DNA of 64,000 bases, taken from positions 32,594 to 96,593 of the forward strand of contig NZ_NRRG01000012.1 of NCBI RefSeq assembly GCF_016583575.1. Reading direction: 5' to 3'. The position numbers were made by a program, and so were the translations under genes. The DNA comes from Thiocystis violacea (GTDB taxonomy: Bacteria > Pseudomonadota > Gammaproteobacteria > Chromatiales > Chromatiaceae). Under the pieces are notes generated by a model. The model saw nothing but the letters and a program-made list of their open reading frames with translations, was not told where the DNA came from and did no database searches. Shown piece by piece: positions 8,365 to 18,638 of the stretch (the stretch's first letter is position 1; each line of letters starts with the position of its first letter).

Positions 8365-8786
8365 CTCTAATCCTCGTATCCATGGAGCGATGAGTCGATG
8401 TCGAAATGGACCGGGATGACGAGCCTCGCTCTGGCCTGGGAGTCTGGCGGCGTGTCGTTCGGGCGTGGTCCTTCGCGGTCGATGAATGACGCCGGGTTCG
8501 GGCACGTTTCTCCCTATCGGGTGGCTGTCGAGTTCTGTCTTCCAGCGGGTCCGGGTGCGAGGCGAGGTCGATAAGCCATTACAAATACTGGAATCCATCT
8601 TCCGAACCCCAGGCCCTGTTCCGCGCCCGCCGGTCACTTCGTGCTCGTTTCGATTGGATTCTAGGATCTTCCTCGTCCTCGAACTGTGAAGCGCGGCCGT
8701 TTCTTGAATGAAGGGGGTGAGCGCCTTCGCCTGATCCACGCGGGCAGCGTGTAAAATCGTCGCTTTGCCACCTGTTGGACGCCCTC
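8365..8786. other. Divergent intergenic region between the LytTR regulator and argH (about 420 bases)
   Basis: It must carry the promoters of both flanking genes, but I cannot place confident -35/-10 elements. An AT-richer patch lies at about 8575-8600. Short open frames here have no recognisable content. Confidence 0.4.
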
Positions 8787-10217
<1,431 letters not shown>

Positions 10218-10274
10218 ATCCGGCGATTTGAGCCACATTCAGTGGGCGCTGGGTTCGGACTCTGACGTGGTCAT

Positions 10275-10300
10275 CCTCGGTCGGTTCGACCCGACCGAGG
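10275..10300. terminator. Hairpin between convergent argH and the FmdB-type gene
   Basis: Perfect 10-base arms CCTCGGTCGG/CCGACCGAGG with a six-base loop. It sits just past both stop codons, where a bidirectional terminator is expected. No clear T-run follows on either side, so intrinsic termination is only possible. Confidence 0.45.
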
Positions 10301-10308
10301 CGTGTCGG

Positions 10309-10566
10309 TTAATTCAGGCCGCACATGCCGCCGGAACAGCAGGCGCCGGTGGAGCAGGCAGGTGCGTTGCCGCTGCCCATGCGGGTGCTGGAGATGATGT
10401 TTCCGCCGGTGGCGAGTCGATGGATGGGGGCGTCGGCTGGGGTGTCGCCAGGCTCGACGCCGGCGCGTTCGCACAGCTCGCCCCAGTTGCTCAGGTTTTC
10501 GCTCATGCGATGGGACACCTCGATCACGCGGTCGTTGGTGTCGCAGCGGTAATCGTAGGTCGGCAT
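10309..10566 (-). CDS. FmdB-family zinc-ribbon protein
   Basis: This 85-residue protein starts MPTYDYRCDTNDRVIEVSHR, the FmdB/CxxC_CxxC_SSSS entry motif (P-T-Y-x-Y-x-C), though the second Cys of the usual first CxxC is replaced (C-D-T-N). The C-terminus is very Cys-rich (CSTGACCSGGMCGLN). Methionine 19 of a longer frame was taken as the start because the family begins with MPTY. The family was named for a regulator of formamidase/acetamidase expression in Methylophilus; in most bacteria its role is unknown. It lies downstream of, and on the same strand as, the DsrC-like gene with a 155-base gap. Confidence 0.8.
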   Translation of the reverse strand: MPTYDYRCDTNDRVIEVSHRMSENLSNWGELCERAGVEPGDTPADAPIHRLATGGNIISSTRMGSGNAPACSTGACCSGGMCGLN

Positions 10567-10721
10567 GCTTGGTTTCTCCGTTGTACAGCGTTCATCACGA
10601 ATGGGCGTGATTATAGGCAAGCCGCCGTGTCGCGCAACGCCCAGCTTGGCGCAAGGTTTTTACGCTGGGGAGGAGCGCGGGGTCGACGCGGGTGCGCCGG
10701 CCTCGCGCTCGGGGCCGGGGA

Positions 10722-11063
10722 TCAGCAGGAGTGGCAATAATGTCTGGGCAGTCCGGCGACCCGGCACGCCTGCTTGCAGCCCCCGTTCGGGAACAGCGAC
10801 TCCAGATGCTTGCGGGTGCAGGGGACATGCGCGGACACATCGTTGCCGATGGCCTTGATGATCACCTTGGGCGATGGCGGCATTTCATGGGTGTCGTAGT
10901 ACTGACGCAGGAAGTGGATGACCTTCCAGTGGCACTCGGAGAGGTCGAGGCCCTCTTCCTCGGCCAGGGCCGAGGCGATCTCGGTATCCCACTCCCCGAA
11001 GGACATGAGATGCCCCTGTTTGTTGAATTCCAGACTGCGGCCAGCGACTTGGGCTGTGGGCAT
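10722..11063 (-). CDS. DsrC/TusE-family sulfur carrier with an altered C-terminal arm
   Basis: This 113-residue protein shows the family features GHLMSFGEWDTEIASALA, SECHWKVIHFLRQYY and LESLFPNG, and a C-terminal arm CKQACRVAGLPRHYCHSC. Family knowledge: DsrC carries sulfur between cytoplasmic sulfurtransferases and dissimilatory sulfite reductase through a persulfide or trisulfide on two arm cysteines, the penultimate residue and one eleven positions earlier. TusE keeps only the last one. Here Cys100 fits the inner cysteine, but the arm ends in Cys110 and Cys113 rather than one penultimate Cys at 111. It therefore looks like a DsrC paralogue of unknown partner, not the canonical DsrC. No dsrAB or dsrEFH is in the window. 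Confidence 0.85.
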   Translation of the reverse strand: MPTAQVAGRSLEFNKQGHLMSFGEWDTEIASALAEEEGLDLSECHWKVIHFLRQYYDTHEMPPSPKVIIKAIGNDVSAHVPCTRKHLESLFPNGGCKQACRVAGLPRHYCHSC

Positions 11064-11261
11064 TGCGAATCCTCCATCACGACTGGGTTGGACTTACGGC
11101 TTGGGTGGTTGTAGCGCCTTTCCGTTGGCCGGGACTCCCTGTTACGGAGACTTCGACGATGGCGAAGTCGAGCGGGTTGATAATTGTCAATCCCGCAAGC
11201 CCAAGCATGAACCCAAATCCAGCGGATGTAAGAGGATCCAGATCAATTAGCGTGTAAAAAA

Positions 11262-11307
11262 GTCGCCAGCCGCCAGTCATCGTTCTGTCGCCGGTGGCTG
11301 GCGGCCG
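11262..11307. repeat. Inverted repeat of the GCTGGCGGC family
   Basis: GTCGCCAGCCGCCAG is followed after a 20-odd base loop by GGTGGCTGGCGGCC. The arms pair over about ten bases. It abuts the malate synthase stop codon and might serve as a terminator on the minus strand. Related sequence occurs at 41868-41935. Confidence 0.55.
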
Positions 11308-11308
11308 A

Positions 11309-13483
11309 TTAGCGAAGCGCCTTGGCGCGTCGGCGCATGGCGTGAAGGGTTGGCTCGGTGTAGCCGTTGGGGGCCTCGCGGCCCTTGAGGATGAGGTCGC
11401 GCGCGGCCTGGAAGGCGAGGCCGTCGAAGTCCGGTGCCATGGGTCGGTAGAGCGGATCCTCGGCGTTCTGCCGGTCCACCACGGCGGCCATGCGGCGCAG
11501 GGTCTCCATGACCTGGGTCTCGCTCACGACACCGTGATGCAGCCAGTTGGCGACGTGCTGGCTGGCGATGCGCAGTGTGGCGCGGTCCTCCATGAGTCCG
11601 ACGTTGGCGATGTCCGGCACCTTGGAGCAGCCGACGCCCTGGTCGATCCAGCGCACCACGTAGCCGAGGATACCCTGACAGTTGTTGTCCAGTTCCTCCT
11701 GGATCTCCTCGGGCGTCCAGGCGCCTTCGGGATCGAGCGGGATCTGGAGCAGGTCGTCCAGCGTGGCGCGGCGACCGCCTTTCGCCAGCTCGGCCTGGAC
11801 CTCGGTCACGTCGATCTGGTGGTAGTGCGTGGCGTGCAGGGTCGCGGCGGTCGGGGAGGGCACCCAGGCGCAATTGGCTCCGGCCTTGGGATGGGCGGAC
11901 TTGGCGGCGAGCATGGCGGCCATCTCGTCGGGCATGGTCCACATGCCCTTGCCGATCTGGGCGTGTCCGCGCAGACCGCAGGCGAGCCCCAGGTCCAGGT
12001 TCCAGTCCTCGTAGGCCAGCAGCCAGGTCGCCGCCTTCATGGCGCCCTTGCGCAGCACCGGACCGGCTTCCATGTCGGTGTGGATCTCGTCGCCGGTGCG
12101 GTCGAGGAAGCCGGTGTTGATGAAGATGACGCGCTCGCGGGCGGCCCGGATGCATTCCTTCAGATTCAGCGTGGTGCGGCGCTCCTCGTCCATGATGCCG
12201 ATCTTGATGGTGTTCGCGGGCAGACCGAGCGCCTGCTCGATGCGGGCGAAGAGATCGACCGCGAGCAGGACCTCCTCGGGACCATGCATCTTGGGTTTGA
12301 CGATGTAGACGCTGCCCGAGCGCGAGTTGCGCCGCGCGCCATGCTCGGGGTGGATGTCGTGCAGGGCGCAGAGCACCGTGATCATTCCGTCCAGCAGACC
12401 CTCCGGGATCTCCTGTCCCTCGGCGTCCAGCACCGCGTCGATGGTCATCAGATGGCCGACGTTGCGCACCAGCATCAGCGAGCGGCCCGGCAGGGTCAGC
12501 GAGCCGACACCGAGGCGGCTGTAGGTGCGATCGGGCGCCAGCGCGCGCTCCTTGACCCGCCCGCCCTTATTGAAATGGGCGGTGAGATCGCCTTTCATGA
12601 GGCCCAACCAGTTGCGGTAGACGCCCACCTTGTCCTCGGTGTCCACGGCGGCGACCGAGTCCTCGCAGTCCTGGATGCTGGTCACGGCGGATTCCAGCAG
12701 GATGTCGGCGATGCCGGCCGCGCTCTGCTTGCCGATGGGATGCTCGCGGTCGATCCGCAGCTCGATGTGCAGCCCATGGTTGACCAGTAGGACCGCTTCG
12801 AGCTGATCCGGATTGCCGCGGAAACCGTCGAACTGCGCGGCCTGCGTGAGCATGGTTTCGCTGTTGTCGGGGAGCAGCACGACCAGCTTGCCGTTCTCCA
12901 GCTTGTAGCCGAGGGCGTCGCCGTGCGAGCCCCGGTTCAAGGGAGCCACCTCGTCGAGGAAGGCCGCCGCGCGGGCGACCACCGCCGCCGCCCGCCTGGG
13001 ATTGAATTCGGCACCCCGTTCCAGGCCCTCCTCGTCGGGGATCGCGTCCGTGCCATAGAGGGCGTCGTAGAAACTGCCCCAGCGGGCATTGGCCGCGTTG
13101 AGGGCGTAGCGCGCATTGCTGACCGGGACCACCAGTTGCGGTCCGGCGATCTCGGCGATCTCGGGATCGACGTTGGCCGTGCCGACCGAGAAATCCGGAC
13201 CCTCGGGGAGCAGATAACCGATCTCGACGAGAAAGGCGCGGTAGGCCGCCAGGTCCAGTGGTTGGCCGCGATGCTCGCGGTGCCAGTCATCGATCTGGCG
13301 CTGGAGATCGTCGCGCCTGGCGAGCAGGGCGCGATGGCGCGGGCCGAACTCTTGGATGATCTCGCCAAGGGACCGCCAGAAGGCCGCCGGGTCGATCCCG
13401 ATCCCTGGTGTGATCTCGTCCTTGACCAGATCGTGAAGGGGCTTGGCGACCTTCAGGTCGCCGATGTCCAGGTACTCAGTCAT
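11309..13483 (-). CDS. glcB: Malate synthase G
   Basis: This 724-residue protein of the large monomeric class condenses glyoxylate and acetyl-CoA to malate. Seen: [19 protein letters not shown] at the start, [75 protein letters not shown] (active-site acidic residues), the metal/glyoxylate segment [34 protein letters not shown], and [17 protein letters not shown] with [20 protein letters not shown] near the C-terminus. Length is normal for GlcB. No isocitrate lyase gene is adjacent. In a phototrophic sulfur bacterium it would serve acetate or glycolate use. It is monocistronic, with an inverted repeat next to its stop. Confidence 0.97.
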   Translation of the reverse strand: MTEYLDIGDLKVAKPLHDLVKDEITPGIGIDPAAFWRSLGEIIQEFGPRHRALLARRDDLQRQIDDWHREHRGQPLDLAAYRAFLVEIGYLLPEGPDFSVGTANVDPEIAEIAGPQLVVPVSNARYALNAANARWGSFYDALYGTDAIPDEEGLERGAEFNPRRAAAVVARAAAFLDEVAPLNRGSHGDALGYKLENGKLVVLLPDNSETMLTQAAQFDGFRGNPDQLEAVLLVNHGLHIELRIDREHPIGKQSAAGIADILLESAVTSIQDCEDSVAAVDTEDKVGVYRNWLGLMKGDLTAHFNKGGRVKERALAPDRTYSRLGVGSLTLPGRSLMLVRNVGHLMTIDAVLDAEGQEIPEGLLDGMITVLCALHDIHPEHGARRNSRSGSVYIVKPKMHGPEEVLLAVDLFARIEQALGLPANTIKIGIMDEERRTTLNLKECIRAARERVIFINTGFLDRTGDEIHTDMEAGPVLRKGAMKAATWLLAYEDWNLDLGLACGLRGHAQIGKGMWTMPDEMAAMLAAKSAHPKAGANCAWVPSPTAATLHATHYHQIDVTEVQAELAKGGRRATLDDLLQIPLDPEGAWTPEEIQEELDNNCQGILGYVVRWIDQGVGCSKVPDIANVGLMEDRATLRIASQHVANWLHHGVVSETQVMETLRRMAAVVDRQNAEDPLYRPMAPDFDGLAFQAARDLILKGREAPNGYTEPTLHAMRRRAKALR

Positions 13484-13687
13484 GTTTTCGACCTCCGTGG
13501 CCTCCGGATACCGAGGGCCTGTCCAGTAGGGTGGGGCGGGAGTTGGTCTAGCGGTGACTCGATAGAGTCAGGCCGTGCGTTCGCGGGCGCAACAGGCCAT
13601 CGATTGATTAACTTAAGGCTGATGATTGGAGCCTCGGATATTGAAAAAGGACGCCCGCCGGATGGGGATGCTTCTTGGGCCTCGGAG

Positions 13688-13727
13688 CGTAAAGGATGGG
13701 CATCGCTCTCGCTCTGCCCATCCTACG
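13688..13727. repeat. Short inverted repeat (GGATGGGCA family)
   Basis: GGATGGGCA and TGCCCATCC flank a 12-base loop, with weaker outer pairing (CGTAAA/CTACG). It resembles the widespread intergenic 'GTAGGATGGG...CCCATCCTAC' repeats of gammaproteobacteria. It lies between the glcB promoter side and the end of the hybrid kinase gene and could also act as a terminator. Confidence 0.5.
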
Positions 13728-13775
13728 CCGCTGGTGTCTTAAGCACCGAGGTTGGGGCGTCCCGGTCGCTCGGAT

Positions 13776-16700
13776 TCAGGATCGAGGTCCGGTCGCGTCG
13801 CGCGACGCCGGGTCGACTCTCAGGCTGGTCAGGGTGTCGCTCGCCGCTTGATAGTCGAAACGCTTGATTTCCGCCCCCAGGCGTTCGGCCGGCTCGCCGA
13901 AGGCCCGTCTCAGCAGGGCTTGGTGACGGTCGTAGGTCTGGTTGGCCGAGGTGTCGTCGTCGGCCAGCAGGGATTCCAGTTGTTCCAATACCCTGGGCAG
14001 GACCGCCGCGTCGTCCTCGTCCGTCATCGGCGGCGTCCGCTCCGGTGGCGACTGGTCCCGCGGCCATCGGTTCGGCCCGATTTCCTCCAGGAAGGACTCC
14101 ATGGCCTCGGCGAGCCGATAGGCCAGGCGCGGCGCCTCGGCGTATCGCGCGCGCGCGCTTTCCTCCAGGTTGGCCGCCAGGTCATGGAGGCGCTTCGCGA
14201 AGAGATTGCCGGCGGTGCCTTTCAAACGATGCGCGATGAAGGCCATGAGCGCCGAATCGCCCTGGCTGGCGGCCTCGCGCAGCCGCGCGGACTGATCCGC
14301 GTTGGACTCCAGGGTCGTGCTGATCAGGTTGGGCAAGAAGCGCGGGTTGTGCGCGTAGCGGGCCTCGAGCGCGGACCAGTCGACCCAGGAGCCGGAGCGC
14401 GGCGCGCTGTCGGGTGGCGGGCTCTCCTCGTTGGCCGACACCGGCGCGGCCCCCGGCGACTTCGCGTCCATGGGCGAACCCGTCGCACCCCTGACCTGGG
14501 AATGGTGCCTGATCGTCTCGACGAGTTGGTCGAGGTCGACCGGCTTGGCGATATGATCGACCATCCCGGCGCTCAGGCAGCGGCCGCGCTCGGACGGCAT
14601 GGCATGTGCCGTCAGACCGATGATCGGCAGCTCGGGTGTCCGCTCATGGATCCGGAGGGTGGCCTCGAAACCGTCCATCACCGGCATCTGGATATCCATG
14701 AGCACCAGATCGAAGGCCGTCGGAGCCTCGCCGATCCGTTCGACCGCTTGCAGACCATTCTCGACTTGCACCAACCGGCATCCCTCGGCCTTCAGCAGTT
14801 CCTCGAGTACCAGGCGGTTCGCCGGATTGTCCTCGGCGACCAGGATCCTGAGCCCCAGCAGACGCGGCTCCTTGCGTGATGGGGCGGCTCCGTCGGCCGC
14901 CGGCCGTCGCTCGCCGATCCGGCCCTGGGGCGCGACTAGGGGCAGACGCACCTCGAATAGGCTGCCCTCGCCGAAGCGACTGCGGGCCTGGATCTCGCCA
15001 CCCATCATCTCGACCAGCCGTTTGCTGATGGCCAGCCCCAGGCCGCTGCCGCCGAAGCGACGGGTGATGGAGCCATCGGCTTGTTCGAAGTGGTGGAAGA
15101 GGTTCGCGAGTTGATCCTCGCGCATGCCGATCCCGGTGTCCGTGACACGCAACAGCAGCCAGTCGGCGTGGCGCTCGATCGCGAAGTCGACCTCGCCATG
15201 CTCGGTGAATTTGATGGCGTTCGAGAGCAGATTGCCGAGTATCTGGGCCAGGCGAAGATCGTCGCCCACGAAAGAGGCCGGCAAGTCCTCGGATTCCTCG
15301 ACCCGGAAGCTCAATCCCTTGTCCTTGGCGCGGATCCTCAAGAGGTCGGCCGAGCGCTCGATGGCCTCGCGCAGATCGACCCGGCCGTTGGTGATGACGA
15401 GTTTGCCGGCCTCGATCTTGGAGAAATCCAGGATGTCGTCGACGATGCCGAGCAGCATGCGTCCGGAGTCCAGGATGTGCTCGAAGAACTCCCGCGACCG
15501 GCGCGCGTCGTGTTCGCGCGCGCCGACCTGGGCGAAGCCGAGCACCGCGTTCAGTGGCGTGCGGATCTCGTGGCTCATGTTCGCCAGGAACTCGCTCTTC
15601 AGACGGGCCAGACGCTCGGCCTCCGCCAGGGCCACCTCGCGCGCCGCCTCGGTCTGCTTCTGGGCGGAGATATCGAAGAAGCTGACCACGGCGCCGACGA
15701 TCCCACCATCCCGGTAGATGGGGTGTGACGAATAGGTCACCGGCAGGGGCTGGCCGTCGGAGCGCCAGAAGACGTCCTCGTCCTGGCGCATCACCCGCCC
15801 CTGGCGCAGGGTCTCCTGGACCGGGCCGTCCTCTCGCGGATCGGGGGTTCCGTCGGAATCGCGGTTATGGATGAGCCCGTGCGTGGAGCGTCCCAGCAGC
15901 TGCTCGGCCGTGTATCCGAGCATGGCGCAGGCGGCCGGATTGATGAAGGTGACCTGGCCTTCGATGTCGACTCCGAAGAGACCATCGGCGCTCGACTCCA
16001 GGATGAGTCGGCTGTGCTCCTCGGCCAGGCGCCGCTCGCTCGTGCGGACCTCGACCAGTTCCTCCAGGTGCAGCCGATAATGGTCCAACTCCTGCTCGAC
16101 CCGTTTGCGCTCCGAGATGTCCTCCTTGACCGCCAGATAGTGGGTCACGCGCCCATCGGGTTCGCGCACCGGCGAGATGGTGGCCAGCTCGACGTATTCC
16201 GTGCCGTCCTTGCGTCGGTTGTGGAATTCGCCGCGCCACACCTCGCCGCGGCCGAGGGTGTCCCAGAGGTCGTTGAAGACCTCCTTGGGGGTGTGTCCGG
16301 ATTGAAGGATGCGCGGGTTCTGGCCGGCCGCCTCGTCGAGCTCATAGCCGGAGACGCGCGTGAAGGCCGGGTTGGCGTATTCGATGCGGGCGTCCAGGTC
16401 GGTGATGACGATACTGGCCGGGCTCTGCTCCACGGCCAGCGAGAGCTTGCGCAGCGACTCCTCGGTCTGCTTGCGGGTGGTGATGTCGAGCTGGGTGCCG
16501 GCCATCCGGATCGGCCGGCCATCGGCATCCCATTCCACCACCTTGCCCCGTTCCAGGGTCCAGACCCAATGGCCATCCTTGTGGCGCATGCGCACCTCGG
16601 CCTCGTAGTCGGGGGTCTCCCGGCGGAAATGTCGCTCCATGCGCACCCGCGCCTGACGCAGATCGTCCGGGTGACAGAAGGCGTGCCAGGTCTCGATGGT

Positions 16701-18146
16701 GGTCGGCTGAAGCGACTCCAGGGTGAAGCCGAGTATCCCAGCCCAGCGATCGTTGAAGCCTGTCACGCCGGTCTGGACGCGCCAGTCCCAGAGCCCCAGT
16801 TCGGAGGCCGCCAGGGCGAGATCCAGGCGTTCCTCGCTCTCGCGCAGCGCCTGATCCGAGCGTCGCTGGCGCACGATGCGCCAGGTCTCGTTGGCGATGA
16901 GCTGGACGGTTTCGACATCCAGCTCGGTGTAGGGCGTCGGTTTGTTGCCGACGCCGGCCATCATGCGCACCCGCTCGCCTTCCATCACCGGCAGGGTGAT
17001 CAGACGCTTAAGGTCCGCGTGACCATCGGGCAGACCCTGCCTGCCGGTCGTGGTCGCGTAGTCGTTGAACATGACCGGTTCGCACCGGCGCAGGGCCTCG
17101 GCCCAGATACCGGCCTGGCTGACCGGGCAATGAGCCTCGTCGGCGGCCTGGCAGTGATCGGAGACCGTGCGGCGTGACCAGGTGGCCAGCTCGATGGTCT
17201 CCTGATCCTCGTTGACGAAGTGGATGAAGGCGATCTGGCTTTGGGTCAGCTCCTCGGCCAGTTCCTGACCGAACTGCATGAACTCCACTTCTTCCATCCG
17301 CTCGGCGGCCCGCGGCAGCTCCAGCAGACCCGTGGCGCGACGGGCCTGCAACAGCAGCACCGCCTCGTTGTTCTTGCGGCTGGTGATGTCGCGGTCGACC
17401 CCGCGATAACCGAGGAACTCGCCATCGGCGCCGAAGATGGGCGTGCCGCTGGACTCCAGTACGATCAGGCGCCCGTCCTTGTGCCGACAGATGTTCTCAA
17501 GCATCGCGAAGGGTCGGCGCATACACGCGATTTCCTCGAACAGGGCACCGACCCGCCGCGCCTCCTCCGGCGGCATCAGCGCGAATGGGCGGCGACCCCG
17601 CAGCTCATCCGGGGCATAACCCAGTAGCGGGAGCGAGATCGGACTGACATAGGTGTAGCGTCCCTGGGCGTCGATCTCCCAGATCCAGTCCAGCGTGGTC
17701 TCCACCAGGGTGCGGAAACGTTCCTCGCTGGCCTTGAGCGCCTGTTCGGCCTCGCGCAGTGCCGCCCGCTGTCGGGCGGTCTCCAGGACGCGGTCGAGGA
17801 CATCGGGCAGGCGCGCGAGGCGATCCTTCAGGATGTAATCGCTCGCCCCGTTGCGCAGCAGCTCGACCGCCCCCTCCTCGCCGAGGGCGCCGGTCACGAA
17901 GATGAAGGGCAGATCGGGATCGCGCTCGCGCGTCAGGCGCAGGGCCATGCGTCCGTCGAAATGCGGCAGACCGAAGTCCGCCAGGATGGCGTGCGGACGA
18001 AAGCCCGCGAGTGCCGCGAGGAAGGCGTCCCGATCCTCGACCCGCCGCGACTCGAACGCCATACCGGCGCGTCGCAGGATGCGGGCGTTCAGTTCCGCGT
18101 CGGCGGGATTGTCTTCCAGCAGCAGAAGGCGCAGCGGGTCGCTCAT
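13776..18146 (-). CDS. Large hybrid sensor histidine kinase (REC-PAS-GAF-PAS-PAS-PAS-HisKA-HATPase-REC-HPt)
   Basis: The protein has 1,456 residues, with ATG at 18146 overlapping the stop of the upstream receiver gene (TGATG). Domains in order: receiver (about 5-120, LRLLLLEDNPADAELN, ILADFGLPHFDG), PAS (about 155-275), GAF (about 310-460), PAS (485-610), PAS (620-745), a coiled coil, and PAS (785-910). Then come HisKA with FLANMSHEIRTPLNAVLGF, the HATPase with NLLSNAIKFTEHGEV and GSGLGLAISKRLVEMMGG, a second receiver (LRILVAEDNPANRLVL, FDLVLMDIQMPVMDGFE) and a C-terminal HPt domain (HRLKGTAGNLFAKRLHDLA). No membrane segment was seen, so it is a cytoplasmic phosphorelay hub. It ends the operon kinase-receiver-hybrid. 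No DNA-binding output is encoded here, so the target is unknown. Confidence 0.93.
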   Translation of the reverse strand: MSDPLRLLLLEDNPADAELNARILRRAGMAFESRRVEDRDAFLAALAGFRPHAILADFGLPHFDGRMALRLTRERDPDLPFIFVTGALGEEGAVELLRNGASDYILKDRLARLPDVLDRVLETARQRAALREAEQALKASEERFRTLVETTLDWIWEIDAQGRYTYVSPISLPLLGYAPDELRGRRPFALMPPEEARRVGALFEEIACMRRPFAMLENICRHKDGRLIVLESSGTPIFGADGEFLGYRGVDRDITSRKNNEAVLLLQARRATGLLELPRAAERMEEVEFMQFGQELAEELTQSQIAFIHFVNEDQETIELATWSRRTVSDHCQAADEAHCPVSQAGIWAEALRRCEPVMFNDYATTTGRQGLPDGHADLKRLITLPVMEGERVRMMAGVGNKPTPYTELDVETVQLIANETWRIVRQRRSDQALRESEERLDLALAASELGLWDWRVQTGVTGFNDRWAGILGFTLESLQPTTIETWHAFCHPDDLRQARVRMERHFRRETPDYEAEVRMRHKDGHWVWTLERGKVVEWDADGRPIRMAGTQLDITTRKQTEESLRKLSLAVEQSPASIVITDLDARIEYANPAFTRVSGYELDEAAGQNPRILQSGHTPKEVFNDLWDTLGRGEVWRGEFHNRRKDGTEYVELATISPVREPDGRVTHYLAVKEDISERKRVEQELDHYRLHLEELVEVRTSERRLAEEHSRLILESSADGLFGVDIEGQVTFINPAACAMLGYTAEQLLGRSTHGLIHNRDSDGTPDPREDGPVQETLRQGRVMRQDEDVFWRSDGQPLPVTYSSHPIYRDGGIVGAVVSFFDISAQKQTEAAREVALAEAERLARLKSEFLANMSHEIRTPLNAVLGFAQVGAREHDARRSREFFEHILDSGRMLLGIVDDILDFSKIEAGKLVITNGRVDLREAIERSADLLRIRAKDKGLSFRVEESEDLPASFVGDDLRLAQILGNLLSNAIKFTEHGEVDFAIERHADWLLLRVTDTGIGMREDQLANLFHHFEQADGSITRRFGGSGLGLAISKRLVEMMGGEIQARSRFGEGSLFEVRLPLVAPQGRIGERRPAADGAAPSRKEPRLLGLRILVAEDNPANRLVLEELLKAEGCRLVQVENGLQAVERIGEAPTAFDLVLMDIQMPVMDGFEATLRIHERTPELPIIGLTAHAMPSERGRCLSAGMVDHIAKPVDLDQLVETIRHHSQVRGATGSPMDAKSPGAAPVSANEESPPPDSAPRSGSWVDWSALEARYAHNPRFLPNLISTTLESNADQSARLREAASQGDSALMAFIAHRLKGTAGNLFAKRLHDLAANLEESARARYAEAPRLAYRLAEAMESFLEEIGPNRWPRDQSPPERTPPMTDEDDAAVLPRVLEQLESLLADDDTSANQTYDRHQALLRRAFGEPAERLGAEIKRFDYQAASDTLTSLRVDPASRDATGPRS

Positions 18147-18586
18147 CAGGCGGGACGGATCTCCGGTGGAACCCGGTTGACCAGTACCCAATACATGCCC
18201 AGGTCGGCTACGGTGCGGGCGAACTCGTCGAAGGCGACGGGCTTGGCGACGAAGCTGTTGACGCCGAGCTGATAGGTGGCGATCAGATCCTGTTCCTCGC
18301 GCGAGGAGGTCAGGACCACCACGGGCAGTTCGCGGGTCTCGGGATGGTCGCGCACCGCCCTGAGCACCTCGATCCCGTCCAGCTTGGGCAGGCGCAGATC
18401 CAGCAGCATGACGCGCGGCAGGGTGTCGGAGCGCTCGGCGTAATCGCCGCGGTGGAACAGGAAATCCAGCGCGGCGGCGCCATCCTTGACCCATTCCAGA
18501 CGATTGGCGAGGTTGTGCTTGCGCAGCGCGCGGATCGCCAGTTCGGCGTCGTTCGGGTTGTCCTCCACGAGCAGGATGTCGACCAT
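18146..18586 (-). CDS. Single-domain response regulator (Rcp1/CheY-like)
   Basis: This 146-residue stand-alone receiver starts at MVDILLVEDNPNDAELAIRA; an upstream in-frame ATG at 18622 would add 12 residues not found in the family. The phosphoacceptor Asp sits in VMLLDLRLPKLDGIEVL, the Thr/Ser in VVLTSS and the Lys in FVAKPV. The LVEDNPNDAE start and the extended loop LFHRGDYAERSDTLP are typical of Rcp1-type regulators paired with phytochrome-like kinases. It sits between a kinase gene and the hybrid kinase gene, so it probably passes phosphate between them. Confidence 0.92.
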   Translation of the reverse strand: MVDILLVEDNPNDAELAIRALRKHNLANRLEWVKDGAAALDFLFHRGDYAERSDTLPRVMLLDLRLPKLDGIEVLRAVRDHPETRELPVVVLTSSREEQDLIATYQLGVNSFVAKPVAFDEFARTVADLGMYWVLVNRVPPEIRPA

Positions 18587-18638
18587 GGAGGTTGTTGTGA
18601 CCACGGGGTCTCTCGTGACCATGCGGGTTCTCTCGTCT

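Noticed and set aside
11077..11280. 67-codon minus-strand frame between the DsrC-like gene and glcB
   Set aside because: Hydrophobic patch only, overlaps the intergenic palindrome and lacks a start context.
11294..12790. 498-codon plus-strand frame opposite malate synthase G
   Set aside because: Antisense mirror of glcB; no family match, and composition biased to Gly/Val/Leu/His.
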